A DNA stretch of 64,000 bases from Rhynchopus euleeides (lineage: Eukaryota > Euglenozoa > Diplonemea > Diplonemida > Diplonemidae). The position numbers and the translations under genes were made by a program. The stretch spans positions 124,001-188,000 of the forward strand of contig OY723239.1 of NCBI GenBank assembly GCA_963210315.1. Reading direction: 5' to 3'. This document shows positions 29,071 to 39,849 of the stretch, piece by piece; the first letter of the stretch is position 1, and each line of letters begins with the position of its first letter. The notes beneath the pieces are model-generated. The model did no database searches and was not told where the DNA came from. It saw nothing but the letters and a program-made list of their open reading frames with translations.

Positions 29071-30948
29071 TCACAGCTGCCCGTGTGGCAGGTGCCCTCG
29101 GCTCGGCCCAGACGCCACGGCCCCTCCTCCTGCACCCCAGGGCCAGGCCGTGGCAGGCGGCCCGCCGCCAGCTGCGGGTGGGGGCGCACCCAGGGCTGCC
29201 CGCAGCAGCTGCAACCCTGCCTCCTCCTGATCCTCGTGGCGGTGAGGCTGCTCCGCAGCACCACCCCCAGCAGCAGAAGGAGGGGCAGAAGGCGAGGCAA
29301 CGCTCCCACCGAACAGCGAGGCGTACCCCGGTATCGGCACCGCTGCCTGGGATGCGGTCGGCGCGAGCTCCAGAGGCGGTGGCAGAGACGCAGGGCTGCC
29401 TAGAGGACCCCCAACACCTGCAGGTCCGCCACCCCCGACCCACGCTGGGGTGGCCGCCGGAGGCGGCGTTGGCGTGAAGCCCGCAGCAGCGGCAGAGGCA
29501 GAGGCAGAGGCAGAGGTGGTGTCTGGGCCCAGCAGGAGTGGGGTGCCCCGCAGGCCGCGCAGCGAGTGCAGCTCTGTGGAGGCGGTGCGCGCCCTGTTGG
29601 CGAGGGCCTTGCGGTCCGCGAGCTGTGCCTTGAGCTGCGTGAGGGCGAGCTGCTTGCCGTGGAGGCTGCGCTGCTTTGTGGCAGCATCCTCGCACTGCAT
29701 GGTGTAGCGGCTGTGCAGGCTGGCGGGGGTGGCGGGGCTGCCTGCGTGCCCCTCGTCTGCCTGCAGGTCGCACTGCGTGCCCTGGTCGTGCAGGGGGGTC
29801 AGCCCGCCACCCGGCGCTGCGGCGCCCACGCTGCGGATCTCCTTCCGCAGCGCTTCGTTCTGCCTCTCGAGCTTCCGGATGTGCATGCGCCGCCCCGTCT
29901 CGTCCTCCGCCGCGTCGAGCAGCTGGTCCTCCAGGATGCGCAGCTCCGACCGCAGCTCGCGCAGCTCCCGCTCGGAGCGCTTCGACAGCTCCTCCAGCTC
30001 GAGGCGGGCCTGCAGCTCCACCTCCTCCCCCCAGCACGCCTCCACGCTCTCAGCCCAGGAGAGGAGCCACTCGAGGTCTGCTTCGTTCTCAGGGTGGTTG
30101 CACAGCAGCTCTTCGTAGAGGGCGCGCGGGTCGTCGCAGTAGTTCTGTATGACGTCGATGCCGCGGTGCCGGTTGACCGTCTTGGAGATGCTGTCGTAGT
30201 AGTGCTCGAGCTCAGTGGCGAGGGCGGCGTGGCGCCGCCTCTCCCGCGCACAGTCCGCCACCCACTCCTGGAGGAAGGAGAGCTGATGCTGCACGGAGGG
30301 GAACTTGAGGGGCATCGAGCGTGCGAGGGACTCAGGTTTGGAGGAGTAGTTGTCGATGACGGCGCCGGCGAGGGCGGCGCGCTTCTCCAGCCCGTTGCGC
30401 TGGTAGAAAGTGCGCAGCTTGCTGGCGGCGCGGGCGTGGTGTGGCGGCCTGTCGTGGAGAAAGTTCTCACTCCGGCAGCGCCACTTGTCCTGCAGGCGGC
30501 GCAGCTTGTCGCCGACGAGCCCCCCGAACTCCAGGAAGTCCTGACGCATGAAGGAGGCCTTCCCCACACCGCGCTGCCACAGCTTGCTGACAACCCTGTC
30601 GTGCACGCCGTACCTCCGCAGCAGATCGCGCACCTCGTCAGGCCCGTGCCGCGTGTCCCCTCGCGCCTGCGTGTCGCCTGCCATGCCATGCGCAGCAGCG
30701 CCCTGCCGGCGGCGTGGCGCGGACCCGCTGTAGCCAAGGGGACTACCAGGCGAGGTGGTGGCGGCAGGCCCGCCGTAGGGGCGGTGGGGTGGAGCAGACG
30801 CGTGCTGGGGAGACGGCGGAAGTGGTGTCGCACCGTAGGCAGCAGCAGGTGAGGAGGGGGCGCCGTAGGGACCTATAGGGTACGACGGGGGCGGTGGCGG
30901 TGGGGGTGGAGGACCCGTGCCGAGCAGGCTGGGGTCGTAGTGCGACAT
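29071..30948 (-). CDS. Proline-rich coiled-coil protein, 625 residues
   Basis: A long uninterrupted frame with even codon-like composition. I chose the ATG at 30948 (MSHYDPSLLG) because the upstream extension is low-complexity. Residues 1-130 are Pro/Ser/Gly-rich with a run of nine prolines, a typical profilin or SH3 ligand. Residues about 110-330 are helical and include a compact block VRDLLRRYGVHDRVVSKLWQ that loosely resembles a SAM-like fold. Residues about 300-390 form a charged coiled coil (ELEELSKRSERELRELRSEL). The C-terminal third is Ala/Gly/Pro-rich. No enzyme motif is present. A cytoskeletal scaffold or adaptor is plausible from the polyproline plus coiled-coil layout; family unknown. 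Confidence 0.8.
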   Translation of the reverse strand: MSHYDPSLLGTGPPPPPPPPPSYPIGPYGAPSSPAAAYGATPLPPSPQHASAPPHRPYGGPAATTSPGSPLGYSGSAPRRRQGAAAHGMAGDTQARGDTRHGPDEVRDLLRRYGVHDRVVSKLWQRGVGKASFMRQDFLEFGGLVGDKLRRLQDKWRCRSENFLHDRPPHHARAASKLRTFYQRNGLEKRAALAGAVIDNYSSKPESLARSMPLKFPSVQHQLSFLQEWVADCARERRRHAALATELEHYYDSISKTVNRHRGIDVIQNYCDDPRALYEELLCNHPENEADLEWLLSWAESVEACWGEEVELQARLELEELSKRSERELRELRSELRILEDQLLDAAEDETGRRMHIRKLERQNEALRKEIRSVGAAAPGGGLTPLHDQGTQCDLQADEGHAGSPATPASLHSRYTMQCEDAATKQRSLHGKQLALTQLKAQLADRKALANRARTASTELHSLRGLRGTPLLLGPDTTSASASASAAAAGFTPTPPPAATPAWVGGGGPAGVGGPLGSPASLPPPLELAPTASQAAVPIPGYASLFGGSVASPSAPPSAAGGGAAEQPHRHEDQEEAGLQLLRAALGAPPPAAGGGPPATAWPWGAGGGAVASGPSRGHLPHGQL

Positions 30949-32560
30949 GTCGTGTTGGGCCAAGGAGACTTGTGTTGTGTACGTCGACCTCACGCCCCTC
31001 GGGGTGCACTGGCGAGGCAGGAGCGTGTGGTGTTGTGTGGGGTGGGATCGCATCAGAGCAGGTGGGTGTTAGGCATGGGTGTTGCCATGCGTGGCCCTGC
31101 GTTCTTGCAAAAAATCGTAATCCGGCACACTTCCTCGGGAGGTGGGAATCTACACCACTGGATCCCCACCTGGCACGTCATTGGAAGAACTGCAAAGAAC
31201 ACCGCGAGGCTGTCGGAAGACCCGAAACCTCGAGTGGCCGGGTTTGCGGGGTGGGGGTGGGGATGGTGAAGTAATCTCGCGCGTCACCCTTCGGGCCGGC
31301 TACAACGTCGCTGCAGTCCTGGATTGGATTCCTGAACAAAAGCGTAGCAACCGTGCTTCCTTCTTCCTTGAGTAGAACACCCCTGGGTGCCAGCCCGCAA
31401 TGGCAGGTCCCGTTGTGCCGACCTGCTCAACCACCCTCAGGGGGTATGTGACGTGTGGAGTGGGTTGAGGGACCGGTCATCCGTTTTTTCCAAATCAGCC
31501 TCAGTACCCTGGGGGAATTTTGAACAGCGGAATCCACGATCGCAAGAGATTCTGAAAAATGTTGAACAGAAAATTCCTGAAATGGGGCTCTTTTGCGCGC
31601 GCCTCAAAAATGCCCAAATTCCCCTGGAAATCGGGGAGCCGTCTGATATCTCCTGAAAAATATGGAATGGTATCGAGCTGGGCGTAACCGCAGGCAATAT
31701 GTGACAGAATCAGCACGGCAGGTTCCGAGACAGCAAAAAATCGATCAAAATAGTGAAGTGGGGCCCCGGGGTGCCCGTTCCCAATTGCAGGTCACATGAG
31801 CACCTTCCTGTGAAAATGCAAGAAGGGTCGGGGTGTGAGGGGTGGATCGGAATTGAGCGGTCTTGTGACCAGCCCTCGAATTCCTCCACATCAGTCTCAA
31901 GTACCCATAGTTTGTGCAGGGCTCAGTTGCACACTACTGTTTCTGGGCGCTGGCTGGGCGCCGTCGACACTCTCCTGCGGAGGTGATGTTGCCTGTCTTC
32001 GAGCGGTCCTTCTCAGGGTACATCGTCCTTGGCAAGGCGCCGAGGGAGATACGCATTTGGTGTGGCTGAACCCTAAAAAATGCTAAAAAAAAGGTAGTTT
32101 GAAGGTAGTTCTGGGGTAGTGAAAAATGACCTGGGGTGCCAAAATTATTTCCTTCCTGTACGCAGCCCACAACCCAACCCAAGCCAACCCAGGTGTACAT
32201 ACAACTCTATACACCACTCACCTGATTTTGCCGGTGTTGGGCGGGATTGGTGGAGTTGGGCGGTGGGAGACGCTTTACATTGGAACCTCCCTGTGGGGGG
32301 GTAGTTTCCTGGTCCAGGGTGGAGCTACTACTACCGAAGGAGCACCAGCACCGAAATATCAGCTCTGCTCGACGGAAGGTGATCAGCACCCCACACGTAG
32401 GCCGGGCCCCATGCGCACGTGCGTTTACAGGACGACTGGCTGCACGCAGTGGTTACGCAGTTTTGGAAACGCAAAAACAAATACATACGGAAAACCGCAC
32501 CTGCCGTTTTTTCAGTTGAAAATAATTGCGGACGGCCACCCACCCAGGACTTGGTCACTC
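30949..32560. other. Unassigned intergenic region
   Basis: 1.6 kb without a recognisable gene. Two stretches (31430-31520 and 31830-31920) look like diverged versions of one another (TGAGGG.. then CATCAG..CTCA..TACCC). A degenerate repeat of AACCCAA/AGCCAACCCAGG lies near 32167-32195. Confidence 0.35.
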
Positions 32561-32803
32561 GACGGGCACACGCTACATGGGGGGTCTGGGGGGCGGAGCC
32601 CCCCAGCCGCCGGAGGCCACGGTAGTGAACATCTGTTCATTGTGGTCGTACAGATTCTGTGTGAATTGGCTGCGTCCTCCTGAGGCTACTGGAGTGGTTG
32701 GATTCCCTGACCATATGAGATCGGAGTACGAGACGCACACTACAGGGGGGTCTGGGGTCGGAGCCCCCCAGCCGCCGGAGGCCACGGTAGTGAGCATCTG
32801 TTC
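32561..32803 (+). repeat. Composite repeat: two GC-rich palindromic modules around a 100-bp core
   Basis: Modules at 32578-32638 and 32744-32803 flank a core containing ACAGATTCTGTGTGAATTGG and GTACGAGACG. The whole arrangement recurs inverted at 58321-58565. Copies differ by scattered substitutions. Confidence 0.85.
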
Positions 32804-32822
32804 CTGCAAAACCTCTCATCGA

Positions 32823-33402
32823 CGTCGACCATCAACCCGGTGTAACGCTAGGTTAGCGTCGCCCCAGTGTAAATGGGTTGACGCTTGGTTGACGCTCGGA
32901 GGGGGAGGCGGGGAAAATTACCCAGGCACATGCGGAAATCCGCATGTGGAAACTGTACGTACGGATTTCGGAAATCCGCATTCCGCATGTGGAGCGTAAC
33001 CACTGGCTGCACGGGTTTAACGTCCGGGGTTGATACCAGGGTGCCACTATCCTGCTGCCCCACCCGTCGCTGGTACGTGCTGGACAAGGATGCAGGCCCT
33101 GTGCAACCACCTCATGCCGACACAACACACCCTCCCTTTTGTTGCGTTTTGTTGCCTTCGAGGGCGAGGACACCGGGAGGGGAAGCCCGGGTCGGCGAGC
33201 CCAGGTCCTGAGGTCGCCCTGCTCTGTGCAAAGGACACCCCCTATCAGTGATCTCGCTGGGCTCGTGCCCAAAACTTTAATAGGTGAAAGGGGGCAAAAA
33301 AAATTCGCGCGCGCGCGAACGTGAGCGCTCGGCTAGTGGATCATCCGTGTCTATCGTACCACGGGCGGTTCATGACATCCAGGAGCCAGCAGACCGCCTT
33401 CA
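32823..33402. other. Unassigned region with short palindromes
   Basis: Notable local structure: ACATGCGGAAATCCGCATGT (32930-32949) is a perfect 20-base palindrome, followed closely by CGGATTTCGGAAATCCG. Repeated GTTGACGC/GGTTAGCG words lie at 32850-32900. A CG alternation (GCGCGCGCGCG) lies near 33307. No gene. Confidence 0.5.
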
Positions 33403-33457
33403 GAGGGTCTGGGGGGCGGAGCCCCCCGGCCGCCGGAGGCCACGGTAGTGAACATAT
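33403..33457 (+). repeat. GC-rich palindromic module, solitary copy
   Basis: Same module as at 3381, 32578 and 58321 (GGGGGGCGGAGCCCCCC core, then CGCCGGAGGCCACGGTAGTG). Here it stands alone. Confidence 0.85.
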
Positions 33458-33587
33458 TTTCTCAGGCTGACATATCGTCCATGACATGTCAAGCACCCGA
33501 CCACATTCGGTGGGTCATTGGGTTGATAGTCCGGAATAGCACTGCTCCCTGGGCCCCAGTGGGCCCAGGGGGGCGGGGGCAGATCAG

Positions 33588-34004
33588 AAATACTACGAGA
33601 AACACTTGGCCTCTATGCTGTGAGTGTTGCATTGGACGCTTCCACCTGTTGAACGGGCTCCACCTCTTGCACTTTGAAAAACCCCCCCCCATATTTTTTT
33701 TTTGATTTGACAACTCCGGTTTGGTGTACCTCGATGAGCTTACCTTACCTTGTCGTCGGACACAACATATCATCGTTGTCCCAAACCCCGTAACCCACGT
33801 GAAGTGGATCATCTGAAGTGCAGAATGAGGTGGAGCAGGTGGAGCACGAAACATAAGTAAACCATAGCAAGAGAGGCCAGCAGCAGTCCCGAGTCCATCG
33901 CGTTCCTCGTAGCATTTCCCGTACCACACAGGTGTGTTATGTGCAAAATACTACGAGAAACACTTGGCCTCTATGCTGTGAGTGTTGCATTGGACGCTTC
34001 CACC
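33588..34004 (+). repeat. Repeats X-Y-X
   Basis: A 60-base repeat X (AATACTACGAGAAACACTTG to GACGCTTCCACC) occurs at 33588-33648 and again at 33945-34004. Repeat Y (33701-33947) lies between them and is nearly identical to 38300-38547. A diverged X then Y pair is seen at 26929-27131. Confidence 0.85.
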
Positions 34005-36030
34005 CAGGACCCTTAGGACCCAAGGACTTAGGGACGCCGCGCGAACGGTCTACTATTGAAGTGATCAGGCTCCGTCGCCCATCGTATGCATCCCTCCGAT
34101 GGTAATGTACCGCTTTCTACGTTGTCACGAGCACCTTGTACGGAAAACGATCGAACCTCACTCGCTGAGGGGATCCGCCTGCCTCGGCCGTGTGCCGCCG
34201 TCGTGTGGTCAGCCTCGTGATTCTTGGTGTGCCCTATCGACAACATGCCTGTCTCTCCAGTTGCCGCACCCGGCGAGAGAGTTGATGCGTCTCAACCCGG
34301 CGAAACTAAGGGGGCAAAGGTTGCACACAGCCCCGCCTGTGCTGCAACCACCCGCTCTTGGCTGACCCCCGACGTCTGGTGCGTTTCCCACTCCGGGTAT
34401 TTGAATCCTCACCCTGTACCTCTTCGGGATCCTCCATCCCCTGGGGAACCCTTCCCCTCGAGGCTTCTTCACGTCTCCGACATATTGGTGTGTGCCCACA
34501 TGACCCTTCTTCCTGACATCCTCGATGTCGTTTTGCACCCCGGGCGATGCACTGAGACGGCCGTATCCAGGTAGTCAGTGGCCATGCCCAGCCCCTCAGC
34601 GTGACAGTCCTCTGGTGCGCTCCCAGCACCACCACCGCGACGCTCGTGCATATTCAGCCACCATGACCCGGCAGCTCTCGCCTGGGGACAGGGCTCGGCG
34701 GATCGAGAAATCACAGTCTGAAACTCGCCTCCCAGCTCCTCCGCAGCAGTCTACTGTCCGGCCGTCTTAAACTCTCGCCCTTCGGGAGCCCGGCCAACAC
34801 CCGGTGCTTTCCGGCGTGATCTCGATCGCTCTGTGGCTCTCTGTGTCCTCTCCGGTCTTCGCTGGCTGCGAGCGAGTTGCGGGGTGAAGCCCAACGCGCC
34901 TCTTCATGGCGCACTGGAGACGCTGCATGGAGTGCCCAGGGGTAGGTGTGAGAGGTGCCGGCCCTTCTGGGTGAACGAGGGCGATCGCGCGCACTGTCGT
35001 CTCCTGAACTCCGCTCGAGCGGTGGACAACACGTTCCTGCGGCCCCCTTCCCACTGGGCTGATCCCCACTGTACCTGCCCCATCGCCCGCCTCGTAGACA
35101 GCGCATCAAACGGAGGCCCTGTGGCCCCACGTGGCGTCGATTCAGTGGTAACGCCCGGACTCAGTGTGGAGGGCGTATTTCCCGGTGCGTGAGGAAATTC
35201 GAGGCCCTGGAGGTGTGGGCATGCCAGAAGGATTCTCGGAGTCGCCTTCTTAATGAGAGAGGTGAGTCCCCGCGGACCGGAGCTTGTCGCACGCTGCAGT
35301 CGCTGTTCGGGCTTGTCGAGTAGGCTGCTGGGTACTCGGGAAGACTGGCCGACTGCCCCCCAACCTTGTGGAATGATCTCGGCCCGCTGCCATGGCTGCG
35401 GTTTCGGTGGACCCCCTCAGCGGCGGCACCGCTGACACAGGCGATGCGGACGCGTCTCTCAGTCGCTGCTTCTTTTGCTCCCCGAGCAGTGCAGCTTGGG
35501 AGAGCGTCTCGGCTGTGTTGGATACCTGATCTCTGTGTATGTCCCACGGCACCTCGCAGGTGTCCAGTCAGCAGCTCCCCTTCCCTGCATGGAACTGTGA
35601 GGTCGTACGTCTCAACACCGGGCCACAGACGCCCGGAACTCCCCCTGACCCCTGTGAATAATGCAGGCTTGAATGTGTGTCCCCCGGCAGGGAGACTATG
35701 CTTCGACGGAGTATGCCCCGCTTGGGGCGTGTGCGGGCATCCGCTTGACGCCGGGGTGCGCGTAGTCGGCATTCGCGCAGATAAGCTGGGCACGACAGAC
35801 GTGCCGGCTTCTCGGGGGCGTGTCCGGGGGCGTTGCATTGGTACACGAAAACTGTCGCCCTCGGAAAGCTCACGTCGCGTCACCGTGCTCGAGCTGGATC
35901 TGGCAGGCTGTGTGTGACAGGCCACCCTTCCGCCTTCAGGTGCCGTCGCTCGGGCAAAAAAGGTGTATTTCTCAATCAAGAGAGTATGCCCCTCACGATT
36001 GTGGCACGATTGTGTCTCCCCGGGTCAGGC
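34005..36030. other. Unassigned 2-kb block, no recognised gene
   Basis: Composition differs little from its surroundings. Open frames: 34224-34574 and 34833-35192 on plus, 35161-35979 and 34711-35130 on minus. The plus frame at 34833-35192 carries a cysteine cluster (CERCRPF, HCRLL, CTCP) that might be zinc-binding, but nothing identifies a family. The block runs into the minisatellite at its right end. Confidence 0.35.
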
Positions 36031-36039
36031 TCGGTATTC

Positions 36040-37030
36040 CAGTCGAAAGCGTAAATGCCCCTCGGCACTGTGCTGGGCGGGGTTGTGTCTCGGTCAGGAG
36101 AGGAGGTGCCCCTCAGGCAAAATCCTGCGTCTCGCGGTCGGGAGTGAGTGCCCCTCGGCAGGAATGTGTCTCGGCCAGGTGTCCCTCAGGCAGGGAATGT
36201 AATGTCTCGGCCCGGTGTCCCTCGGGCATGAATGTGCGTCTTGGCCAGGTGCCCCTCAGGCAGGGTGCCCCGTAGGCGGAAGTGTATGTCGCGGCCAGAT
36301 GCCCCTCAGGCAGGGTGCCCCGTAGGCGGAAATGTATGTCTTGACCAGGTGCCCCTCGGGCAGGGTGCCTCGTAGGCGGAAGTGTATGTCTTGGCCAGGT
36401 GCCCCTCGGGCAGGGTGCCTCGTAGGCGGAAGTGTCTGTCTTGGCCAGGTGCCCCTCGGGCAGGGTGCCTCGTAGGCGGAAGTGTATGTCTTGGCCAGGT
36501 GCCCCTCGGGCAGGGTGCCTCGTAGGCGGAAGTGTATGTCTTGGCCAGGTGCCCCTCGGGCAGGGTGCCTCGTAGGCAGAGGTGTCTGTCTTGGCCAGGT
36601 GCCCCTCGGGCAGGGTGCCTCGTAGGCGGAAGTGTATGTCTTGGCCAGGTGCCCCTCGGGCAGGGTGCCTCGTAGGCGGAAGTGTATGTCTTGGCCAGGT
36701 GCCCCTCGGGCAGGGTGCCTCGTAGGCAGAGGTGTCTGTCTTGGCCAGGTGCCCCTCGGGCAGGGTGCCCCGTAGGCGGAAGTGTGTGTCTTGACCAGGT
36801 GCCCCTCGGGCAGGGTGCCTCGTAGGCGGAAATGTATGTCTTGGCCAGGTGCTCCTCAGGCAGGGTGCCCCGCAAGCGTAAGCTGTAGGTATGTCGTGGC
36901 CAGGTGCCCCTCAGGCAGGTAATGTCTCGGCGAGATGCCCCTCGGGCAGGAAAAATGCGTCTCGGCTAGGTGCCCCTCAGGCAGAAGTGGGTGTCTCGGT
37001 CCGATGCTCCTCGGCAAGATCGTGTCTCGG
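36040..37030. repeat. Minisatellite, 50-bp unit with irregular flanks
   Basis: Between 36251 and 36890 the unit is 50 bases (GCCCCTCGGGCAGGGTGCCT, then CGTAGGCGGAAGTGTATGTC, then TTGGCCAGGT), about 13 copies with near-perfect phase. Flanks to 36040 and 37030 hold shorter, irregular versions. Antisense open frames (36306-36875) are by-products. Confidence 0.95.
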
Positions 37031-37497
37031 TCAGGAAAGTAGGAGTTGGATATCACTGACGTCACTTTGCTGCATCAGTATCGACCCATTTATCAGCACC
37101 CGACTGTTGCTCTTGGTCCCGCCTTTGTCAGCGCCTCTGTGACGGAACCTCCAGCTGAAGTATGCGTTTGGAAACCTTGAGCGCGATCAAGCGTGAAGCA
37201 GGTTTTCGGCGAGGCGCGGTGATAGTCTCGATGGCTGATGGGAATGTCCTCAATCCGCTGCGGCCACGGGCGCAGCGCTGTCCCGCTGTCACGTTCATAA
37301 GCGGCGGAGGACCACCTTGAACACCACGGCGTCATCATCCCCATCTTTTTGCGCCCCTCCTTCGTGCTGATCCCCCCGTGCACCTCGCCGTCATTTATTA
37401 GAACCAGTGCGTGGGGGTGTTGTTGTCCTCAACCGCGGCTTCGGCCCTCTTGAGACCTGACACGAGCATGGTGTGAGGGTCGTCTTCTCGGTCGGGA
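37031..37497. other. Unassigned spacer between two minisatellites
   Basis: Single-copy sequence of about 470 bases between the 50-bp and 84-bp arrays. No gene recognised. Confidence 0.4.
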
Positions 37498-38290
37498 TTT
37501 GGTGCCCCTCGGGCAAGATTGTGTATCTCTCGGTCGGGAGAGCGGGTGCCCCTCGGGCAAAATTTTTGTCTCGGTCAGGAGAACAGGTGCCCCTCGGGCG
37601 AGATGCTGCGTCTCTCGGTCGGGAGAGTGGGTGCCCCTCGGGCATAGTTTTGTCTCGGTCAGGATAACGGGTGCCCCTCGGGCAAAACTGCGTGTCTCTC
37701 GGTCGGGAGAGTGAGTGCCCCTCGGGCAGAATATTGTCTCGGTCAGGAGAACAGGTGCCCCTCGGGCGAGATGCTGCGTCTCTCGGTCGGGAGAGTGGAT
37801 GCCCCTCGGGCAGAATATTGTCTCGGTCAGGAGAACAGGTGCCCCTCGGGCAAGACTGCGTGTCTCTCGGTCGGGAGAGTGGGTGCCCCTCGGGCAATTG
37901 TTTTGTCTCGGTCAGGAGAACAGGTGCCCCTCGGGCGAGATGCTGCGTCTCTCGGTCGGAAGAGTGGGTGCCCCTCGGGCAGAATATTGTCTCGGTCAGG
38001 AGAACAGGTGCCCCTCGGGCAAAACTGCGTGTCTCTCGGTCGGGAGAGTGAGTGCCCCTCGGGCAGAATATTGTCTCGGTCAGGAAACCAGGTGCCCCTC
38101 GGGCAAGACTGCGTGTCTCTCGGTCAGGAGAGTGGGTGCCCCTCGGGCAGGGTAGAATGCTGCGTCTCTCGGACGGTCAGATCGTGTGTCCCTCAGTCAG
38201 GAGAGGAGGTCTCGGTCGCTAAAAACGCGCCCCCTCGGGCAGAGTGGTTGTGTCATCGCTGTTGTGTCACACCAATTGCCTCTCGGGCGG
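37498..38290. repeat. Minisatellite, ~84-bp dimeric unit
   Basis: Two half-units of about 40 and 44 bases alternate. Each begins GTGCCCCTCGGGC and continues either AGAATATTGTCTCGGTCAGG or GAGATGCTGCGTCTCTCGGT. About nine dimers are present. The start word is the same as in the 50-bp and 72-bp arrays. Confidence 0.95.
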
Positions 38291-38299
38291 TGTGTCTTT

Positions 38300-38547
38300 T
38301 TTGATTTGACAACTCCGGTTTGGTGTACCTCGATGAGCTTACCTTACCTTGTCGTCGGACACAACATATCATCGTTGTCCCAAACCCCGTAACCCACGTG
38401 AAGTGGATCATCTGAAGTGCAGAATGAGGTGGAGCAGGTGGAGCACGAAACATAAGTAAACCATAGCAAGAGAGGCCAGCAGCAGTCCCGAGTCCATCGC
38501 GTTCCTCGTAGCATTTCCCGTACCACACAGGTGTGTTATGTGCAAAA
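38300..38547 (+). repeat. Dispersed repeat Y, copy 3
   Basis: Almost base-for-base the same as 33701-33947. Here it directly abuts the end of the minisatellite (shared CTTTTTTGATTTGACAAC start). Confidence 0.9.
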
Positions 38548-38693
38548 ACAAAATATTCATCACGTTCCGTCACGTCCGTCAGCATACACACTCACCTCAC
38601 ACATTCGTATACACTAAACGCTTCATCTCTTGTTCAAGCCTTCATCATCACGTGGTCGTAGCTCACCCCACGCGGCACTCACTTGGCATATAG

Positions 38694-39782
38694 TCAAGTG
38701 GTTCCGTCAGGGTCTGGTTCTGTTCCATTACCAGGCTCCCCTGACTGCGATTGTGAGACCTCCGTTCTGTCCGTCTCTGATTTCCCTGGTGGCCCCGTCT
38801 CCCGCTCACCATCCACCCCTTCACCACCCGTCTGAGACAGAAAAATATCAGGGGAGGCAGGCACCGAGGGCGATATCTGTGCCGGAGGGGCACCCAACAA
38901 CAAGGGAAGTTCCACAGCAGGTTCCGTGGCTGACGCCTGTATCTGAGAGCCGCTCACTACCGAGGCAGGTTCTGCACGCTGCCTCTTTGATTGCGGCCCC
39001 TTGGGCTTTGGCGTCACCCGATCCTCCGGGAGAATGACTACAAGGGCTGAAGAAGTCGCAGCCACTGTATCAAGTTGCGGTTGGCTTTCAAACAGGTCCT
39101 TCGACTCTTCACTCGTTTCGTCACTGCCACTCACTTCGTCTCGGTCCCTCTTCTTCTGGGCCGTATGAACAACTAATTGCCCTTGCTCAGGCTTCGGTTG
39201 CAACAAACGGGGTTGGTCCGTCCCTTGCACCCGTGCTGGGGCGTCCTGCGACTGTATTTGCAGCTGCTTGTTCTCAGACACCTCCAACGCTGACTGCAGG
39301 GACAATACCAAGTTGTTTTGTTGCACGATGAAATCCTTCTGCCGCGCCATTTCTTTCGCCATGGTCATGCCTTGGCGCAGCTGGTGCTGCACCTGCTTAA
39401 CCAACATGGCCTTATCCTGATTCTGTTGTTCGTGTAGGCCCTCCTGGATCTGCATATGTTGCTCCTGCATCCCCAGTTGGTCACGGAGTGCCTTCTCATT
39501 TTGCATGCTCGCCGACACGTGAAATTCCAAAAGCATCTTATCTTGCTGTGTACCTTTCAAAGCATTCTCTGTCTGTTCAAGTAAGCGCTGTTGGGATTCT
39601 CCCTGAGACGAGTAGCTGCGGGCCTTGGACTCCACACGTTGCAGTTCCTGGGTGAGGACCGCTTTTTCGTGGGTCGCCTGTGCCCTCAACGCTTCTACCT
39701 CCGCCTCTCTTTCAACACCAAGCTCTTTCATAAAAGCCAACGCAGAGTCTTGCTTATGGAGCTGTCCCTTTAACACGGCCAT
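38694..39782 (-). CDS. Coiled-coil protein, C-terminal part, 362 residues
   Basis: From the ATG at 39782 the first 180 residues are heptad-rich and charged (EREAEVEALRAQATHEKAVL; later MQIQEGLHEQQNQDKAML). The C-terminal half is Ser/Glu/Pro/Gln-rich and probably disordered, with a KKRDRDE basic/acidic patch. Immediately upstream in the same frame lies a TAA (39797) and beyond it 17 more coiled-coil residues (EKEKVANEAQAKADRLN), after which the minisatellite begins. So this is the tail of a longer gene, interrupted by a stop codon and by repeat expansion. Whether the ATG at 39782 is used is unknown. Family unknown; a structural role is inferred. Confidence 0.6.
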   Translation of the reverse strand: MAVLKGQLHKQDSALAFMKELGVEREAEVEALRAQATHEKAVLTQELQRVESKARSYSSQGESQQRLLEQTENALKGTQQDKMLLEFHVSASMQNEKALRDQLGMQEQHMQIQEGLHEQQNQDKAMLVKQVQHQLRQGMTMAKEMARQKDFIVQQNNLVLSLQSALEVSENKQLQIQSQDAPARVQGTDQPRLLQPKPEQGQLVVHTAQKKRDRDEVSGSDETSEESKDLFESQPQLDTVAATSSALVVILPEDRVTPKPKGPQSKRQRAEPASVVSGSQIQASATEPAVELPLLLGAPPAQISPSVPASPDIFLSQTGGEGVDGERETGPPGKSETDRTEVSQSQSGEPGNGTEPDPDGTT

Positions 39783-39849
39783 CTCCTGTCGTTGTTAATT
39801 CAAACGGTCCGCTTTGGCCTGTGCCTCGTTCGCCACCTTTTCCTTCTCT

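Noticed and set aside
29566-30852. 428-codon plus-strand frame opposite the proline-rich coiled-coil gene
   Set aside because: Mirror of a GC-rich coding strand; no motif, while the minus frame has ordered polyproline and coiled-coil regions.
35161-35979. 272-codon minus-strand frame at 35.2-36.0 kb as a gene
   Set aside because: Low-complexity Arg/Ser/Pro composition and no motif; other frames of the same stretch are equally open, so I list only the region.
36040-38290. CRISPR-like array
   Set aside because: Units are tandem with no unique spacers and there are no associated genes; the surroundings are eukaryotic.
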